DNA of 64,000 bases from an uncultured Bacteroides sp. (lineage in GTDB: Bacteria > Bacteroidota > Bacteroidia > Bacteroidales > UBA932). Shown here one piece after another: positions 1 through 7,884 of this stretch (its first letter is position 1; each line of letters starts with the position of its first letter). The notes beneath the pieces are model-generated. The model was not told the origin of the DNA. It saw only the letters and a program-made list of their open reading frames with translations, and did not search any database. Where the stretch lies: positions 124,001 to 188,000 of the forward strand of contig CAMCGB010000001.1 of the NCBI GenBank assembly GCA_945874355.1, given 5' to 3'. The translations under genes were made by a program, and so were the position numbers.

Positions 1-175
1 CATCGCAATGAGGGCCTGGAGCGAAGCCCTTGATTACAAGACGCTTCTTCAGGCCGACGCGAAGGTGGGCTCGCTTCTTGCAAAAGAAGAACTCGAGGAT
101 TGTTTCACCCTCGAGTACTACTTTAAGAATGTTGACTATATCTTCCGCCGTGTAGGCATCCTCGACGCGGAATAA
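1..175 (+). CDS. purB: Adenylosuccinate lyase, C-terminal fragment
   Basis: Only the last 57 codons are in the window; the reading frame begins at base 2 and stops at TAA 173-175. Adenylosuccinate lyase splits adenylosuccinate to AMP and fumarate and also acts on SAICAR in purine synthesis. The visible piece (AMRAWSEALDYK ... LEYYFKNVDYIFRRV) looks like the helical C-terminal end of Bacteroidetes PurB. The main supporting context is the convergent neighbour purA, which makes its substrate. The catalytic regions lie outside the window, so the call rests on this tail and on context. The last third of this coding stretch also carries a hairpin that can terminate purA on the other strand. Confidence 0.75.
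   Translation, partial: IAMRAWSEALDYKTLLQADAKVGSLLAKEELEDCFTLEYYFKNVDYIFRRVGILDAE
81..116 (-). terminator. Intrinsic terminator of purA, inside purB
   Basis: Read on the minus strand, an 8-bp perfect stem (ACTCGAGG/CCTCGAGT, 91-98 with 109-116) with a 10-nt loop is followed by TTCTTCTTTTG. It lies about 75 bp past the purA stop, within purB coding sequence. Confidence 0.6.
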
Positions 176-187
176 TATGGAAGAAGA

Positions 188-1453
188 CTATCTGATGACC
201 GTCTCGCTTCTGTCGGGTCCCACTGAGACTATCTTGACAGGGCAGGCGGTCTCTTTTTCGATGAATGCGATGTAGTCCTTCAGCTCTGCGGGGAAGTCTT
301 CGTAGCTGCGCACTCCCTTGAGGCTGCATTTCCAGCCCTTGAACTCCTTATAGACAGGCTCGAGCTTCTCTGCGCTCTCGAAGGGGAAGTAGTCGATGGT
401 CTTGCCTGCCAGAGTGTAGCCTGTGCAGACCTTAATGGTGTCGAAATCGTCGAGCACGTCTGACTTCATCATTATGAGGGCTGTGGCGCCGTTCATCATC
501 ACCGCGTACTTGAGCGCTACCAAATCGAGCCAGCCGCAGCGGCGGGGCCTTCCTGTGGTGGCACCGTACTCGTGGCCGATGGCGCGAATCTTCTCCCCGT
601 CCTCATCGAAAAGCTCGGTCGGGAAGGGGCCGCTGCCCACTCTGGTGCAGTAAGCCTTGAAGATTCCGTAAACCTCACCTATGCGGCTGGGAGCAATTCC
701 AAGTCCTGTGCAGGCGCCTGCCGCCATAGTGTTGGATGAGGTGACGAAGGGGTATGTTCCGAAGTCTATGTCCAGCATCGAACCCTGGGCTCCTTCGGCC
801 AGGATGCTCTTGCCTTCCGAGAGCATGCGGTTGATCTCCACCTCGCTCTCTATGAAGCTGAACTTGCGCAGCCTTTCCACGGCCTTGAGCCACTTGCTCT
901 CGTACTCGCTGATGTCGAAGCTGAAGTCATACTGGGAGAGCAATCCCAGGTGCTTTGCCTTCAGGGCTTCGTAGCGGGCAGCGAATTCGTCTGAAAGTAT
1001 ATCACCCACTCTCAGTCCGTTACGCCCCGTCTTGTCCATATAGGCAGGACCTATGCCCTTGAGGGTTGAGCCGATTTTGCCCTTGCCTTTGGCGGCCTCG
1101 GAAGCGGCGTCAAGCATTCTGTGGGTGGGAAGAATCAGGTGTGCCTTCTTCGAAATCAGCAGGCGGGAGGTGATGTCTCCCTGTATGGCCTCGATGGCAT
1201 CGACCTCTTCCATCAGGATAACGGGGTCGATTACCACTCCGTTTCCTATGACATTGACTGCGTCTTTCCTGAATATTCCCGAGGGAACCGTGTGGAGTAC
1301 GAAATTCTCATCTCCGAACTTGAGTGAGTGTCCGGCATTCGGACCACCCTGGAAACGCGCGATAACATTATAGGAAGGAGTGAGAACATCCACAACCTTG
1401 CCTTTTCCCTCGTCGCCCCACTGGAGCCCGAGAACCACATCTACTTTTTGCAT
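188..1453 (-). CDS. purA: Adenylosuccinate synthetase
   Basis: A 421-residue enzyme that joins IMP and aspartate using GTP, the first committed step to AMP. The N-terminus carries the family signature QWGDEGKGK (P-loop region) right after the start, followed by RFQGGPNAGH. Further in are GSTLKGIGPAYMDK and AEGAQGSMLDID, all characteristic of PurA. The ATG at 1451-1453 is chosen because the family starts a few residues before WGDEGKGK; the frame stays open upstream for 43 more codons, but that extension is not family-like. It converges on purB, leaving 12 bp between the stop codons, so the two AMP-pathway genes face each other rather than forming an operon. Length is normal. Confidence 0.97.
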   Translation of the reverse strand: MQKVDVVLGLQWGDEGKGKVVDVLTPSYNVIARFQGGPNAGHSLKFGDENFVLHTVPSGIFRKDAVNVIGNGVVIDPVILMEEVDAIEAIQGDITSRLLISKKAHLILPTHRMLDAASEAAKGKGKIGSTLKGIGPAYMDKTGRNGLRVGDILSDEFAARYEALKAKHLGLLSQYDFSFDISEYESKWLKAVERLRKFSFIESEVEINRMLSEGKSILAEGAQGSMLDIDFGTYPFVTSSNTMAAGACTGLGIAPSRIGEVYGIFKAYCTRVGSGPFPTELFDEDGEKIRAIGHEYGATTGRPRRCGWLDLVALKYAVMMNGATALIMMKSDVLDDFDTIKVCTGYTLAGKTIDYFPFESAEKLEPVYKEFKGWKCSLKGVRSYEDFPAELKDYIAFIEKETACPVKIVSVGPDRSETVIR

Positions 1454-1529
1454 AAACGAATTATATATATTAGTTCTACCGGAGCGTAAAAGTAGCAAGA
1501 TTATTTGATATGAGCAAAAAAAGAATGGC

Positions 1530-1654
1530 TGTTGATAAGTTGTTGATAACTTCAGCCACCTTTGTCTGCATATCAAGTCCAATATGTCTAAATTTGTTCC
1601 CCAAGTGGATAATTGCCTTTTGACTTATTTTTAAAGTTTTAAAGTTTAAATAAG
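1530..1654. promoter_or_regulatory. DnaA-box-like repeats and AT-rich tandem repeats before nrdD
   Basis: The 230-bp purA/nrdD spacer contains an 11-bp tandem repeat, TGTTGATAAGT then TGTTGATAACT (1530-1551), i.e. two TTATCAACA sites on the minus strand. A third site at 1604-1612 reads TTATCCACT on the minus strand, one base off the DnaA box TTATCCACA. They are followed by AT-rich repeats TTTTAAAG, TTTTAAAG, TTTAAA (1629-1650) inside an imperfect palindrome CTTATTT...AAATAAG (1624-1654). This may be DnaA control of nrdD or, less likely, an origin-like element. Function is inferred. Confidence 0.4.
1589..1596 (+). promoter_or_regulatory. Bacteroidetes -7 box, nrdD promoter
   Basis: TAAATTTG matches the Bacteroidetes -7 consensus TAnnTTTG and would give a leader of roughly 80-85 nt before nrdD. 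The -33 element is not clear at the usual spacing. Confidence 0.45.
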
Positions 1655-1683
1655 TAGTAACTGATTAAAAATAAACAAGATAT

Positions 1684-3897
1684 ATGGATGTACGTAAAAC
1701 CAACGGCTCTATAGAAGAGTTCGATAAAGCCAAACTTGCCAGAGGCATACATCAGGCCTACAAAACCGCCAAGGAGTACTGCGACGATGCCATAGTGGTC
1801 TCCATCATAAACAACCTCTATATATACGAAGGCATCACCAGTGCCGAAATCCGCCGCCAGGTGGAGGAGTCGCTGATGTCCATCAACAAGAAAGTGGCCC
1901 TGGCCTACATCGAAAAGTTCGATGCCGACCTCGACCTGAGGAAGAAGAGGGACTTCATCAAGGACTACATCGCCGCTTCGAACGCCGCCACCGGAAGCAA
2001 GTTCGACTCGAACGCCAATGTGACCCGCAAGAACATCGTCACCCTGGGCAACGAGCTCTACAAGGAGAACAACATCAAGCAGAACCGCTACATTATGTGC
2101 GACAAGATAAAGACCCTGTACGGCAAGTCCCTGGCTGACCAGTACCTGAAGGATCTGGATTCGCACATCCTTTACAAGCACGACGAGAGCGGCACCCCCG
2201 GCTTCCCCTACTGCGTCGCCATCACGATGTATCCCTTCCTTGTGAGCGGACTCAAGGAGCTGGGCGGCGTGAGTGTGGCCCCGACCGACCTGAAGTCGTT
2301 CTGCGGCGAGTTCATCAACCTTGTATATTCGATTTCATCACAGTTTATGGGAGCCGTCGCCACCCCCGAGTTCCTTATGTATATGGATTACTTCATCCGC
2401 AAGGACTACGGCGACGACTACCTTGACCACCTGAATGATGTGGTGGAGCTGAACGTGAAGAAGAGGACCCTTGTCAAGGTAATCGACAACTACTTCCAGC
2501 AGGTCATCCACTCGATGAATATGCCTGCCGGCAACAGGGGCTACCAGACCGTCTTCTGGAATATCAGCTATTTCGACAAGAACTACTTCCAGGGAGTGTT
2601 CGGCGACTTCCGCTTCCCTGACGGAAGCGCCCCCAAGTGGGAGACCCTCGACTGGCTGCAGAAGCATTTCATGAACTGGTTCAATGAGGAGAGAAACCAC
2701 TACATCCTCACCTTCCCTGTAGAGACTATGGCTCTGCTCACTGACGGAGGCGATGACTACTCCGACAAGGACTACGCCGATTTCACGGCTGAGATGTGGG
2801 CCAAGGGACACAGCTTCTTCTGCTATATTTCCAACAGTCCCGACTCCCTGTCCAGCTGCTGCCGCCTGCGCAACAGCCTCACCGACCTTGCCGACAAGGC
2901 AGACAACTCACATAACCACACCACCCACCAGTATTCGATGGGAACTGCCTCAGTGGCAACAGGTTCCAAGTCTGTGATGACCATCAATCTGAACCGCCTC
3001 ATCCAGGATGCGGTGCGCAAGTACTTCGCTGAGCGCAGGGGAGTAACTCTTCCTGCAGGCAAGCCCCTGGACTTGAGAGCCCATTTCTACGACAAGCAGG
3101 ACCTGTATGTCAACTACATCGACAAGGCCATCACAGAGATGACCGAGAGGGTGCACAAGTACCAGATTGCCTTCAACGAGATCATCAAGGACTTCTTCAA
3201 GGCTGATATGCTGGATGTGTACAATGCCGGCTTCATCGATATGAAGAAGCAGTATCTGACTGTGGGTGTGAACGGTCTTACCGAGGCCGCAGAGTTCCTC
3301 GGACTGGAAATCTCGCCCAACCCTGCCTACGAGGAGTTCGTGAACACCGTCCTCGAGACCATCAACATCTCGAACCGCAAGGACCGCACGAGCGAGGCTA
3401 TGTTCAACACCGAGTTCGTGCCCGCCGAGAATCTGGCCGCAAAGAACTACAAGTGGGACGCCAAGGACGGCTATTTCGTCTCTTCAAAGCATAATCTTTA
3501 CAGCTCATACTTCTACAATCCCGAGGACAAGAGCCTATCGATTGTGGACAAATTCAAGCTGCACGGAGAAGAGTATGTGAAGTATCTTGACGGCGGTTCG
3601 GCCCTGCACATGAATCTGGATGAGCACCTGAGCCAGGACCAGTACAGGCAGCTTCTGAATGTGGCCGCACATTACGGGACCAACTACTTCACTTTCAATG
3701 TGCGCAATACGGTCTGCAATGAGTGCGGATACATCACCAAGGACACCTTGACCAAATGCCCCAAGTGCGGTAGCGAGAACATCGACTACCTGACCCGTGT
3801 AATCGGCTACCTCAAGAGGGTGTCGTCGTTTGCCGAGCCCCGTCAGAAGGAGGCCGAAAAGCGTTACTACGCTGAACCCAAGAGAATGAGTGAGTAA
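1684..3897 (+). CDS. nrdD: Anaerobic ribonucleoside-triphosphate reductase
   Basis: A 737-residue glycyl-radical enzyme that reduces ribonucleoside triphosphates to dNTPs without oxygen. An ATP-cone occupies about residues 1-95 (starting VRKTNGSIEEFDKAKL) and is the likely allosteric activity switch. A large catalytic domain follows, with NSPDSLSSCCR in the middle. Near the C-terminus is a four-cysteine zinc site (CNEC...CPKC), then the radical loop RVIGYL, whose glycine is the expected radical site. The ATG at 1684 opens directly on the ATP-cone. The activase gene nrdG follows after 12 bp, so the two form an operon. The upstream spacer has a -7 box and DnaA-box-like repeats. It indicates an anaerobic lifestyle. 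Confidence 0.97.
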   Translation: MDVRKTNGSIEEFDKAKLARGIHQAYKTAKEYCDDAIVVSIINNLYIYEGITSAEIRRQVEESLMSINKKVALAYIEKFDADLDLRKKRDFIKDYIAASNAATGSKFDSNANVTRKNIVTLGNELYKENNIKQNRYIMCDKIKTLYGKSLADQYLKDLDSHILYKHDESGTPGFPYCVAITMYPFLVSGLKELGGVSVAPTDLKSFCGEFINLVYSISSQFMGAVATPEFLMYMDYFIRKDYGDDYLDHLNDVVELNVKKRTLVKVIDNYFQQVIHSMNMPAGNRGYQTVFWNISYFDKNYFQGVFGDFRFPDGSAPKWETLDWLQKHFMNWFNEERNHYILTFPVETMALLTDGGDDYSDKDYADFTAEMWAKGHSFFCYISNSPDSLSSCCRLRNSLTDLADKADNSHNHTTHQYSMGTASVATGSKSVMTINLNRLIQDAVRKYFAERRGVTLPAGKPLDLRAHFYDKQDLYVNYIDKAITEMTERVHKYQIAFNEIIKDFFKADMLDVYNAGFIDMKKQYLTVGVNGLTEAAEFLGLEISPNPAYEEFVNTVLETINISNRKDRTSEAMFNTEFVPAENLAAKNYKWDAKDGYFVSSKHNLYSSYFYNPEDKSLSIVDKFKLHGEEYVKYLDGGSALHMNLDEHLSQDQYRQLLNVAAHYGTNYFTFNVRNTVCNECGYITKDTLTKCPKCGSENIDYLTRVIGYLKRVSSFAEPRQKEAEKRYYAEPKRMSE

Positions 3898-3909
3898 GGA
3901 AAAAGGCTT

Positions 3910-4362
3910 ATGATAAAATATGTTCCGGAGCTCACGGATGTGGTGCTCGAGGAGATACCTGATAGAGTTACCCTGGCAGTTGAGATTTCCAACTGTCAGG
4001 GCAATTGCATTGGCTGTCACTCTCCTTTTCTGAAAAAGGACCTGGGAAAGGAGTTGACTCCGGAAGTGATTGACGCCCTTCTGAAGGATAATTTCGGAGT
4101 GAACTGCTTCCTCCTGCTGGGGGAGGGCTCTGACCCTGAGGCGCTTCGCGCTGTAGGGCGTTATCTTGAAAGCGCCTACCCGAAGCTCGAGCGGGCCTTG
4201 TACTCCGGAAGAGAAGAGGTGGAGGACGACCTGATGAGCCTTTTTGACTATGTGAAAGTGGGTCCTTACAAAAAGGAGTTCGGGCCTCTCAATGAACGGA
4301 CCACCAACCAGAGGCTCTATTACCACAGGGAGGACATCACTTCCCGCTTCTGGAGAAAATGA
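3910..4362 (+). CDS. nrdG: Anaerobic ribonucleotide reductase activating protein
   Basis: A 150-residue radical-SAM activase that uses S-adenosylmethionine and a [4Fe-4S] cluster to make the glycyl radical on NrdD. The cluster motif is CQGNCIGC (CxxxCxxC) at about residues 30-37, preceded by the EISNCQGNC strand typical of NrdG. Length fits the small NrdG family. It starts 12 bp after nrdD and is surely co-transcribed with it. The next gene, a lipoprotein glycosidase, starts 21 bp later on the same strand and could be read through, though it is functionally unrelated. Confidence 0.95.
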   Translation: MIKYVPELTDVVLEEIPDRVTLAVEISNCQGNCIGCHSPFLKKDLGKELTPEVIDALLKDNFGVNCFLLLGEGSDPEALRAVGRYLESAYPKLERALYSGREEVEDDLMSLFDYVKVGPYKKEFGPLNERTTNQRLYYHREDITSRFWRK

Positions 4363-4383
4363 ATTTGAAATTAACCGCATATT

Positions 4384-6471
4384 ATGAAACACCGCATCTT
4401 ATTGACCTCTTTGGCTCTGATTCTTCTCGTCAGCTGCACTGAGAAGATAGACCGCCCTGCGCTTGTGCAGCGCAATAATCCCCATCTCACTCAAATCGAC
4501 ACTTTGGCCAGCCTAACTGTGGGCAACGGCCATTTTGCCTTTACTGCCGATGTGACCGGTCTTCAGAGCTTTCCGGAACTTTATTCAAAGGGAGTTCCTC
4601 TCGGGACTATGTCCGACTGGGGCTGGCATTCTTTCCCCAACACGGAGGATTACCGTCCTGAAGAGTATCTGAAGTCTTTCGATTTCGGTCACGGCCACGA
4701 AGAGGTCTATGCCTGCCAGCTCAAAGACCCCCGCGGCAAGGGCGCGTCGGACTATTTCCGTGTCAATCCCCACAGGCTCCATCTGGGAGTCATAGGTTTT
4801 GAGGGTCTTGAGGCATCCTCTCTGGAGAGTATTGACCAGACGCTAGATATGTACGATGGCGTGCTCAGCAGCCGCTTTGAGTATGAAGGCACTGAGGTCC
4901 AGGTGCTTTCTTCCTGCGATTCCGGGCGTGATATGCTTGCTTTCAGCATCGATAACCCTGCCCATACCCCGGTTGCCCTTCGTTTCCCTTATCCTACGGG
5001 AGCGCACGCCGATGATGCTATGGACTGGACCAGGGATGAGCTGCATCAGGTGGAAGTCCTCAGCGACGGGGGCGGAGTCGCGCTTCTTCGCCACAGCCTG
5101 GAGCAGAGCTGCTACTATGTGAAGCTGAGCTATCAGGGTGCCAGCCTGAGCAGGAGCGGAAGGAACGCGGTACGCCTTGTGCCTCAGGTGGACAGCTGGT
5201 CGTTCTGTGCCGAGTTCAGCCTCGAGCGCCCTCTGTGTATGGAGAGTTCCGATGTGCCCGCCTCGCGCAATGCATCGAAGGAGTATTGGAACAAGTTCTG
5301 GAACGAAGGCGGGGTAGTGGATTTCAGCCGATGCACCGACCCCAGGGCCCCTGAACTCGAGAGAAGGGTTGTACTCAGCCAGTATCTGCTTGCCGTAAAC
5401 TGCTGCGGCAGCAATCCTCCCCAAGAGACCGGCCTGACTTATAACTCCTGGTACGGACGCCCCCATATGGAGATGATATGGTGGCATCAGGCCCAGTTCG
5501 CTCTTTGGGGGCACGAGGACTTGCTGGAGCGCACTCTTCCCTGGTATGAGAGCGTGGAGCCTATTGCCCGCGGCATTGCTGAACGCCAGGGATTCAAAGG
5601 TGTAAGATGGATGAAGATGACTGACCCCTGGGGTGGAGAGGCTCCCTCAAATGTGGGCTCATTCCTTATATGGCAGCAGCCGCACGTCATCTATCTTGCT
5701 GAGCTTCTGTACCGCGCCAAGGGGGATAAGGCGGTGATAGAGAGATATTTCCCTCTCATTCAGAGCACTGCCGAGTTTATGGCTGATTATGTCAGCTATG
5801 ATGCTGATAATGACCGATATATACTTAAAGGCTGCATAGCCGCCCAGGAGACCCTGAAGGCCGACAAGACTGTCAATCCGCCTTTCGAGCTGTCCTACTG
5901 GCACTTCGGCTTGAGCACGGCACAGCTCTGGAGGGAGCGTATGGGCCTGGAAAGGGATGCTAATTGGGATGAAATCATATCAAAGCTTTCTCCTCTTGCC
6001 CAGAAGGATTCGCTTTATCTGGCAGCGGAGAGCGAGCCTGACACCTACAGCACCCTGTCGATGTATTCCGACCATATGGCTGTTCTGGCCGCAATGGGTG
6101 TTCTGCCCAAGACTGCCCAGATGGATGAGGCGATAATGCGCAATACTCTCGACTGGGTGTGCGATAACTGGAACTGGGACAAGACCTGGGGCTGGGATTT
6201 CCCGACGACCTGTATGAATGCAGTCCGCCTCGGAGAGAGGGAAAAAGCCATAGAGGCTATTCTGATGCCGCAGAGGACCAATACTTATCTGCCCAACGGA
6301 CACAACTATCAGGACGCCCGTCTGAGGTGCTATCTGCCTGGTAACGGAGGCTTGCTGACTGCCGTAGCCCTGATGTGCGCAGGCTGGGACGGCTGCACTG
6401 AACGCAATCCCGGTTTCCCCAAGGACGGCACCTGGGATGTGCGCTGGGAAGGCCTCAAGCCCCTGCCCTGA
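4384..6471 (+). CDS. Six-hairpin glycosidase-like lipoprotein
   Basis: A 695-residue exported protein. The N-terminus (MKHRILLTSLALILLVSC) is a lipoprotein signal with the lipobox LVSC. An N-terminal beta-rich region (to about residue 290; SLTVGNGHFAFTADVTG) precedes an alpha-helical part rich in W and Y (YNSWYGRPHMEMIWWHQAQF, WMKMTDPWGGEAP, NWNWDKTWGWDF). That order suggests the (alpha/alpha)6 six-hairpin fold of GH65/GH95-type enzymes. I cannot assign a family or substrate. A glutamate in GCIAAQETLKAD lies in the region where such enzymes often keep the general acid, but that is inference. It sits next to the rhamnose and pectin genes, so a pectin side-chain sugar is a plausible target. Confidence 0.6.
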   Translation: MKHRILLTSLALILLVSCTEKIDRPALVQRNNPHLTQIDTLASLTVGNGHFAFTADVTGLQSFPELYSKGVPLGTMSDWGWHSFPNTEDYRPEEYLKSFDFGHGHEEVYACQLKDPRGKGASDYFRVNPHRLHLGVIGFEGLEASSLESIDQTLDMYDGVLSSRFEYEGTEVQVLSSCDSGRDMLAFSIDNPAHTPVALRFPYPTGAHADDAMDWTRDELHQVEVLSDGGGVALLRHSLEQSCYYVKLSYQGASLSRSGRNAVRLVPQVDSWSFCAEFSLERPLCMESSDVPASRNASKEYWNKFWNEGGVVDFSRCTDPRAPELERRVVLSQYLLAVNCCGSNPPQETGLTYNSWYGRPHMEMIWWHQAQFALWGHEDLLERTLPWYESVEPIARGIAERQGFKGVRWMKMTDPWGGEAPSNVGSFLIWQQPHVIYLAELLYRAKGDKAVIERYFPLIQSTAEFMADYVSYDADNDRYILKGCIAAQETLKADKTVNPPFELSYWHFGLSTAQLWRERMGLERDANWDEIISKLSPLAQKDSLYLAAESEPDTYSTLSMYSDHMAVLAAMGVLPKTAQMDEAIMRNTLDWVCDNWNWDKTWGWDFPTTCMNAVRLGEREKAIEAILMPQRTNTYLPNGHNYQDARLRCYLPGNGGLLTAVALMCAGWDGCTERNPGFPKDGTWDVRWEGLKPLP

Positions 6472-6610
6472 TGCCCTTCGGAGCCGCCATCTGGCACAGA
6501 CATAAGCGCTAACACATTGATAATCAACAATGGCTTGTGCGAGGTGATTTGCCTCGGGGACCCCGCGAGCGACAGAGAAGTGGGGTGAAGGCTGCAGTGC
6601 ATCCCACTTT

Positions 6611-6706
6611 GTCATTTCGAGCGGAGCACGCAGTGCGTAGTCGAGAAATCTGTTGATTCAGCATTCTATCTAGATTTCTCCACGCGCTTCGCTTGGTCGA
6701 AATGAC
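6611..6706. repeat. REP/MITE-like inverted repeat
   Basis: The outer arms GTCATTTCGA (6611-6620) and TCGAAATGAC (6697-6706) are perfect inverted copies. The inner arms GAGAAATCT (6643-6651) and AGATTTCTC (6672-6680) are also perfect. Between the paired arms is an imperfectly matched GC-rich part. The arrangement resembles the dispersed palindromic GTCATTTCGA...GAGAAATCT elements that I know from many Bacteroidetes genomes. Only one copy is seen in the window, so dispersal cannot be shown here. Confidence 0.65.
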
Positions 6707-6799
6707 AGGGAAGAGAGCTTGGCTGGGATGACACGGGAAGGCGCTGCTGCAGTGCCTACCTGCTGAAAAGAATTGATTTCCCAACGGTCAACAGTAAGT

Positions 6800-6836
6800 G
6801 GCAAAAAGAAAGCCGGTCCCGCAAAGGACCGGCTTG
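6800..6836 (-). terminator. Intrinsic terminator of the rhaBAT operon
   Basis: A perfect 10-bp stem AAGCCGGTCC/GGACCGGCTT (6810-6819 with 6826-6835) with a 6-nt loop, followed on the minus strand by TTCTTTTTGCC. It lies 22 bp after the rhaT stop. Confidence 0.9.
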
Positions 6837-6857
6837 AATTGTATTGAGTAAATCTTC

Positions 6858-7880
6858 CTAACCGATGAGGTAGGGCAGGAAGATGCTGAAAATCAGCACG
6901 GCAAGACCGCCGAGAAGCACTGCAATAGTCTTCTTTGAGCAGCCCTTCCACTCCTTGAGTATGATGCCCCAAACATTTGAGAAGATGACATTCAGACTCA
7001 TAAGGATACACCAGCTGAAGGTCAGAAGCACAGGTGAAGCCACCAGGAAGCCCTTTCCGAGGCTGAGGCCGAAGAACTGGCTGTACCAGAGCAGACCTGC
7101 GAGGGCACAGAAGATGGCATTGTTGAGCCAGAGGCTGCCCTGCTTGTAGTCGCTGAAGGTCTTGTTCTTGTTGTTCTGGTAGAGGCAGTAAACGGCATTG
7201 GTGATGAAACCTCCGAAGGTCACAAGCATAGTTGCGGGCAGAGTCTTGAAAATCTCCTTCGAGCCTTCAATATAGATATCCTGGCCGAAGCTCAGACCGA
7301 TATTGAAGCAGGCGCTCATAAGTCCGCAGATGATCGCAATCACAATACCCTTGCCGAAGTTGAAGTCCTTTACGGCCTTCTTTCTCTCCTCCTCGGGAAG
7401 CGAAGCGGCTTTCATCGCACCGGCAACTCCGATGATGGCAATACCGACGATGGTCACAATCACACCGATGATCACTGCCATAGTAAGGCTTGCTGCCTGT
7501 CCGGTGAGCACGGGGCCGAGTATGGCGCCGAGACCTGAACACAAGCCGAGGCCTATGCTCTGTCCGAGGGCCACGCCAAGGTAGCGCATCGCAAGTCCGA
7601 AGGTAAGTCCGCCCACACCCCAGAGAGCTCCGAAGAGAATGGTCAGACCCGTGGCCTTGGGATTGGCGCCCATCATTGCGAACAGCTCACCGAAACTGTG
7701 TCCTGCGGGAACTGAAAGCCAGGCTCCCAGGATAGGGAAAACCAGCCACGCGAAGATGCCCTGGATGAGCCAGTAGCTCTCCCAGCTCCACTTCTTGATC
7801 TTGTTGATAGGAACATAGCAGCTGGACTGACAAAATGCTCCAACTGCTATGATCAGAAGTCCTATAAGTATGGCTCCCAT
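6858..7880 (-). CDS. rhaT: L-rhamnose/proton symporter
   Basis: A 340-residue polytopic membrane protein of the RhaT family (DMT superfamily) that brings L-rhamnose in with protons. Family features include the start AILIGLLIIAVGAFCQSSCYVPI, the following KKWSWESYW, and the glycine-rich helices GLTFGLAMRYLGVALGQSI. About ten hydrophobic segments are visible. It ends the rhaB-rhaA-rhaT operon, starting 4 bp after the rhaA stop, and a strong terminator follows. Imported rhamnose would go to RhaA and RhaB in the cytoplasm. Nearby GH106 and GH28 enzymes could supply it from rhamnogalacturonan. Confidence 0.95.
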   Translation of the reverse strand: MGAILIGLLIIAVGAFCQSSCYVPINKIKKWSWESYWLIQGIFAWLVFPILGAWLSVPAGHSFGELFAMMGANPKATGLTILFGALWGVGGLTFGLAMRYLGVALGQSIGLGLCSGLGAILGPVLTGQAASLTMAVIIGVIVTIVGIAIIGVAGAMKAASLPEEERKKAVKDFNFGKGIVIAIICGLMSACFNIGLSFGQDIYIEGSKEIFKTLPATMLVTFGGFITNAVYCLYQNNKNKTFSDYKQGSLWLNNAIFCALAGLLWYSQFFGLSLGKGFLVASPVLLTFSWCILMSLNVIFSNVWGIILKEWKGCSKKTIAVLLGGLAVLIFSIFLPYLIG

Positions 7881-7884
7881 CTAA

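Larger units (their letters stand above)
6472..6857. other. Intergenic spacer with inverted repeat and rhaT terminator
   Basis: A 386-bp spacer between two convergent genes without a convincing coding frame. It holds a REP-like inverted repeat (6611-6706) and the rhaT terminator (6800-6836). The short string GCTGCAGTGC occurs on both sides of the inverted repeat (about 6590-6600 and 6741-6752). No RNA gene is recognised in the remainder. Confidence 0.6.

Noticed and set aside
225..258. Possible terminator of purB inside purA (GAGAC...GTCTC then TTTTT)
   Set aside because: Only 5-6 bp of stem with a long loop; too weak to list, although it would complete the reciprocal pattern.
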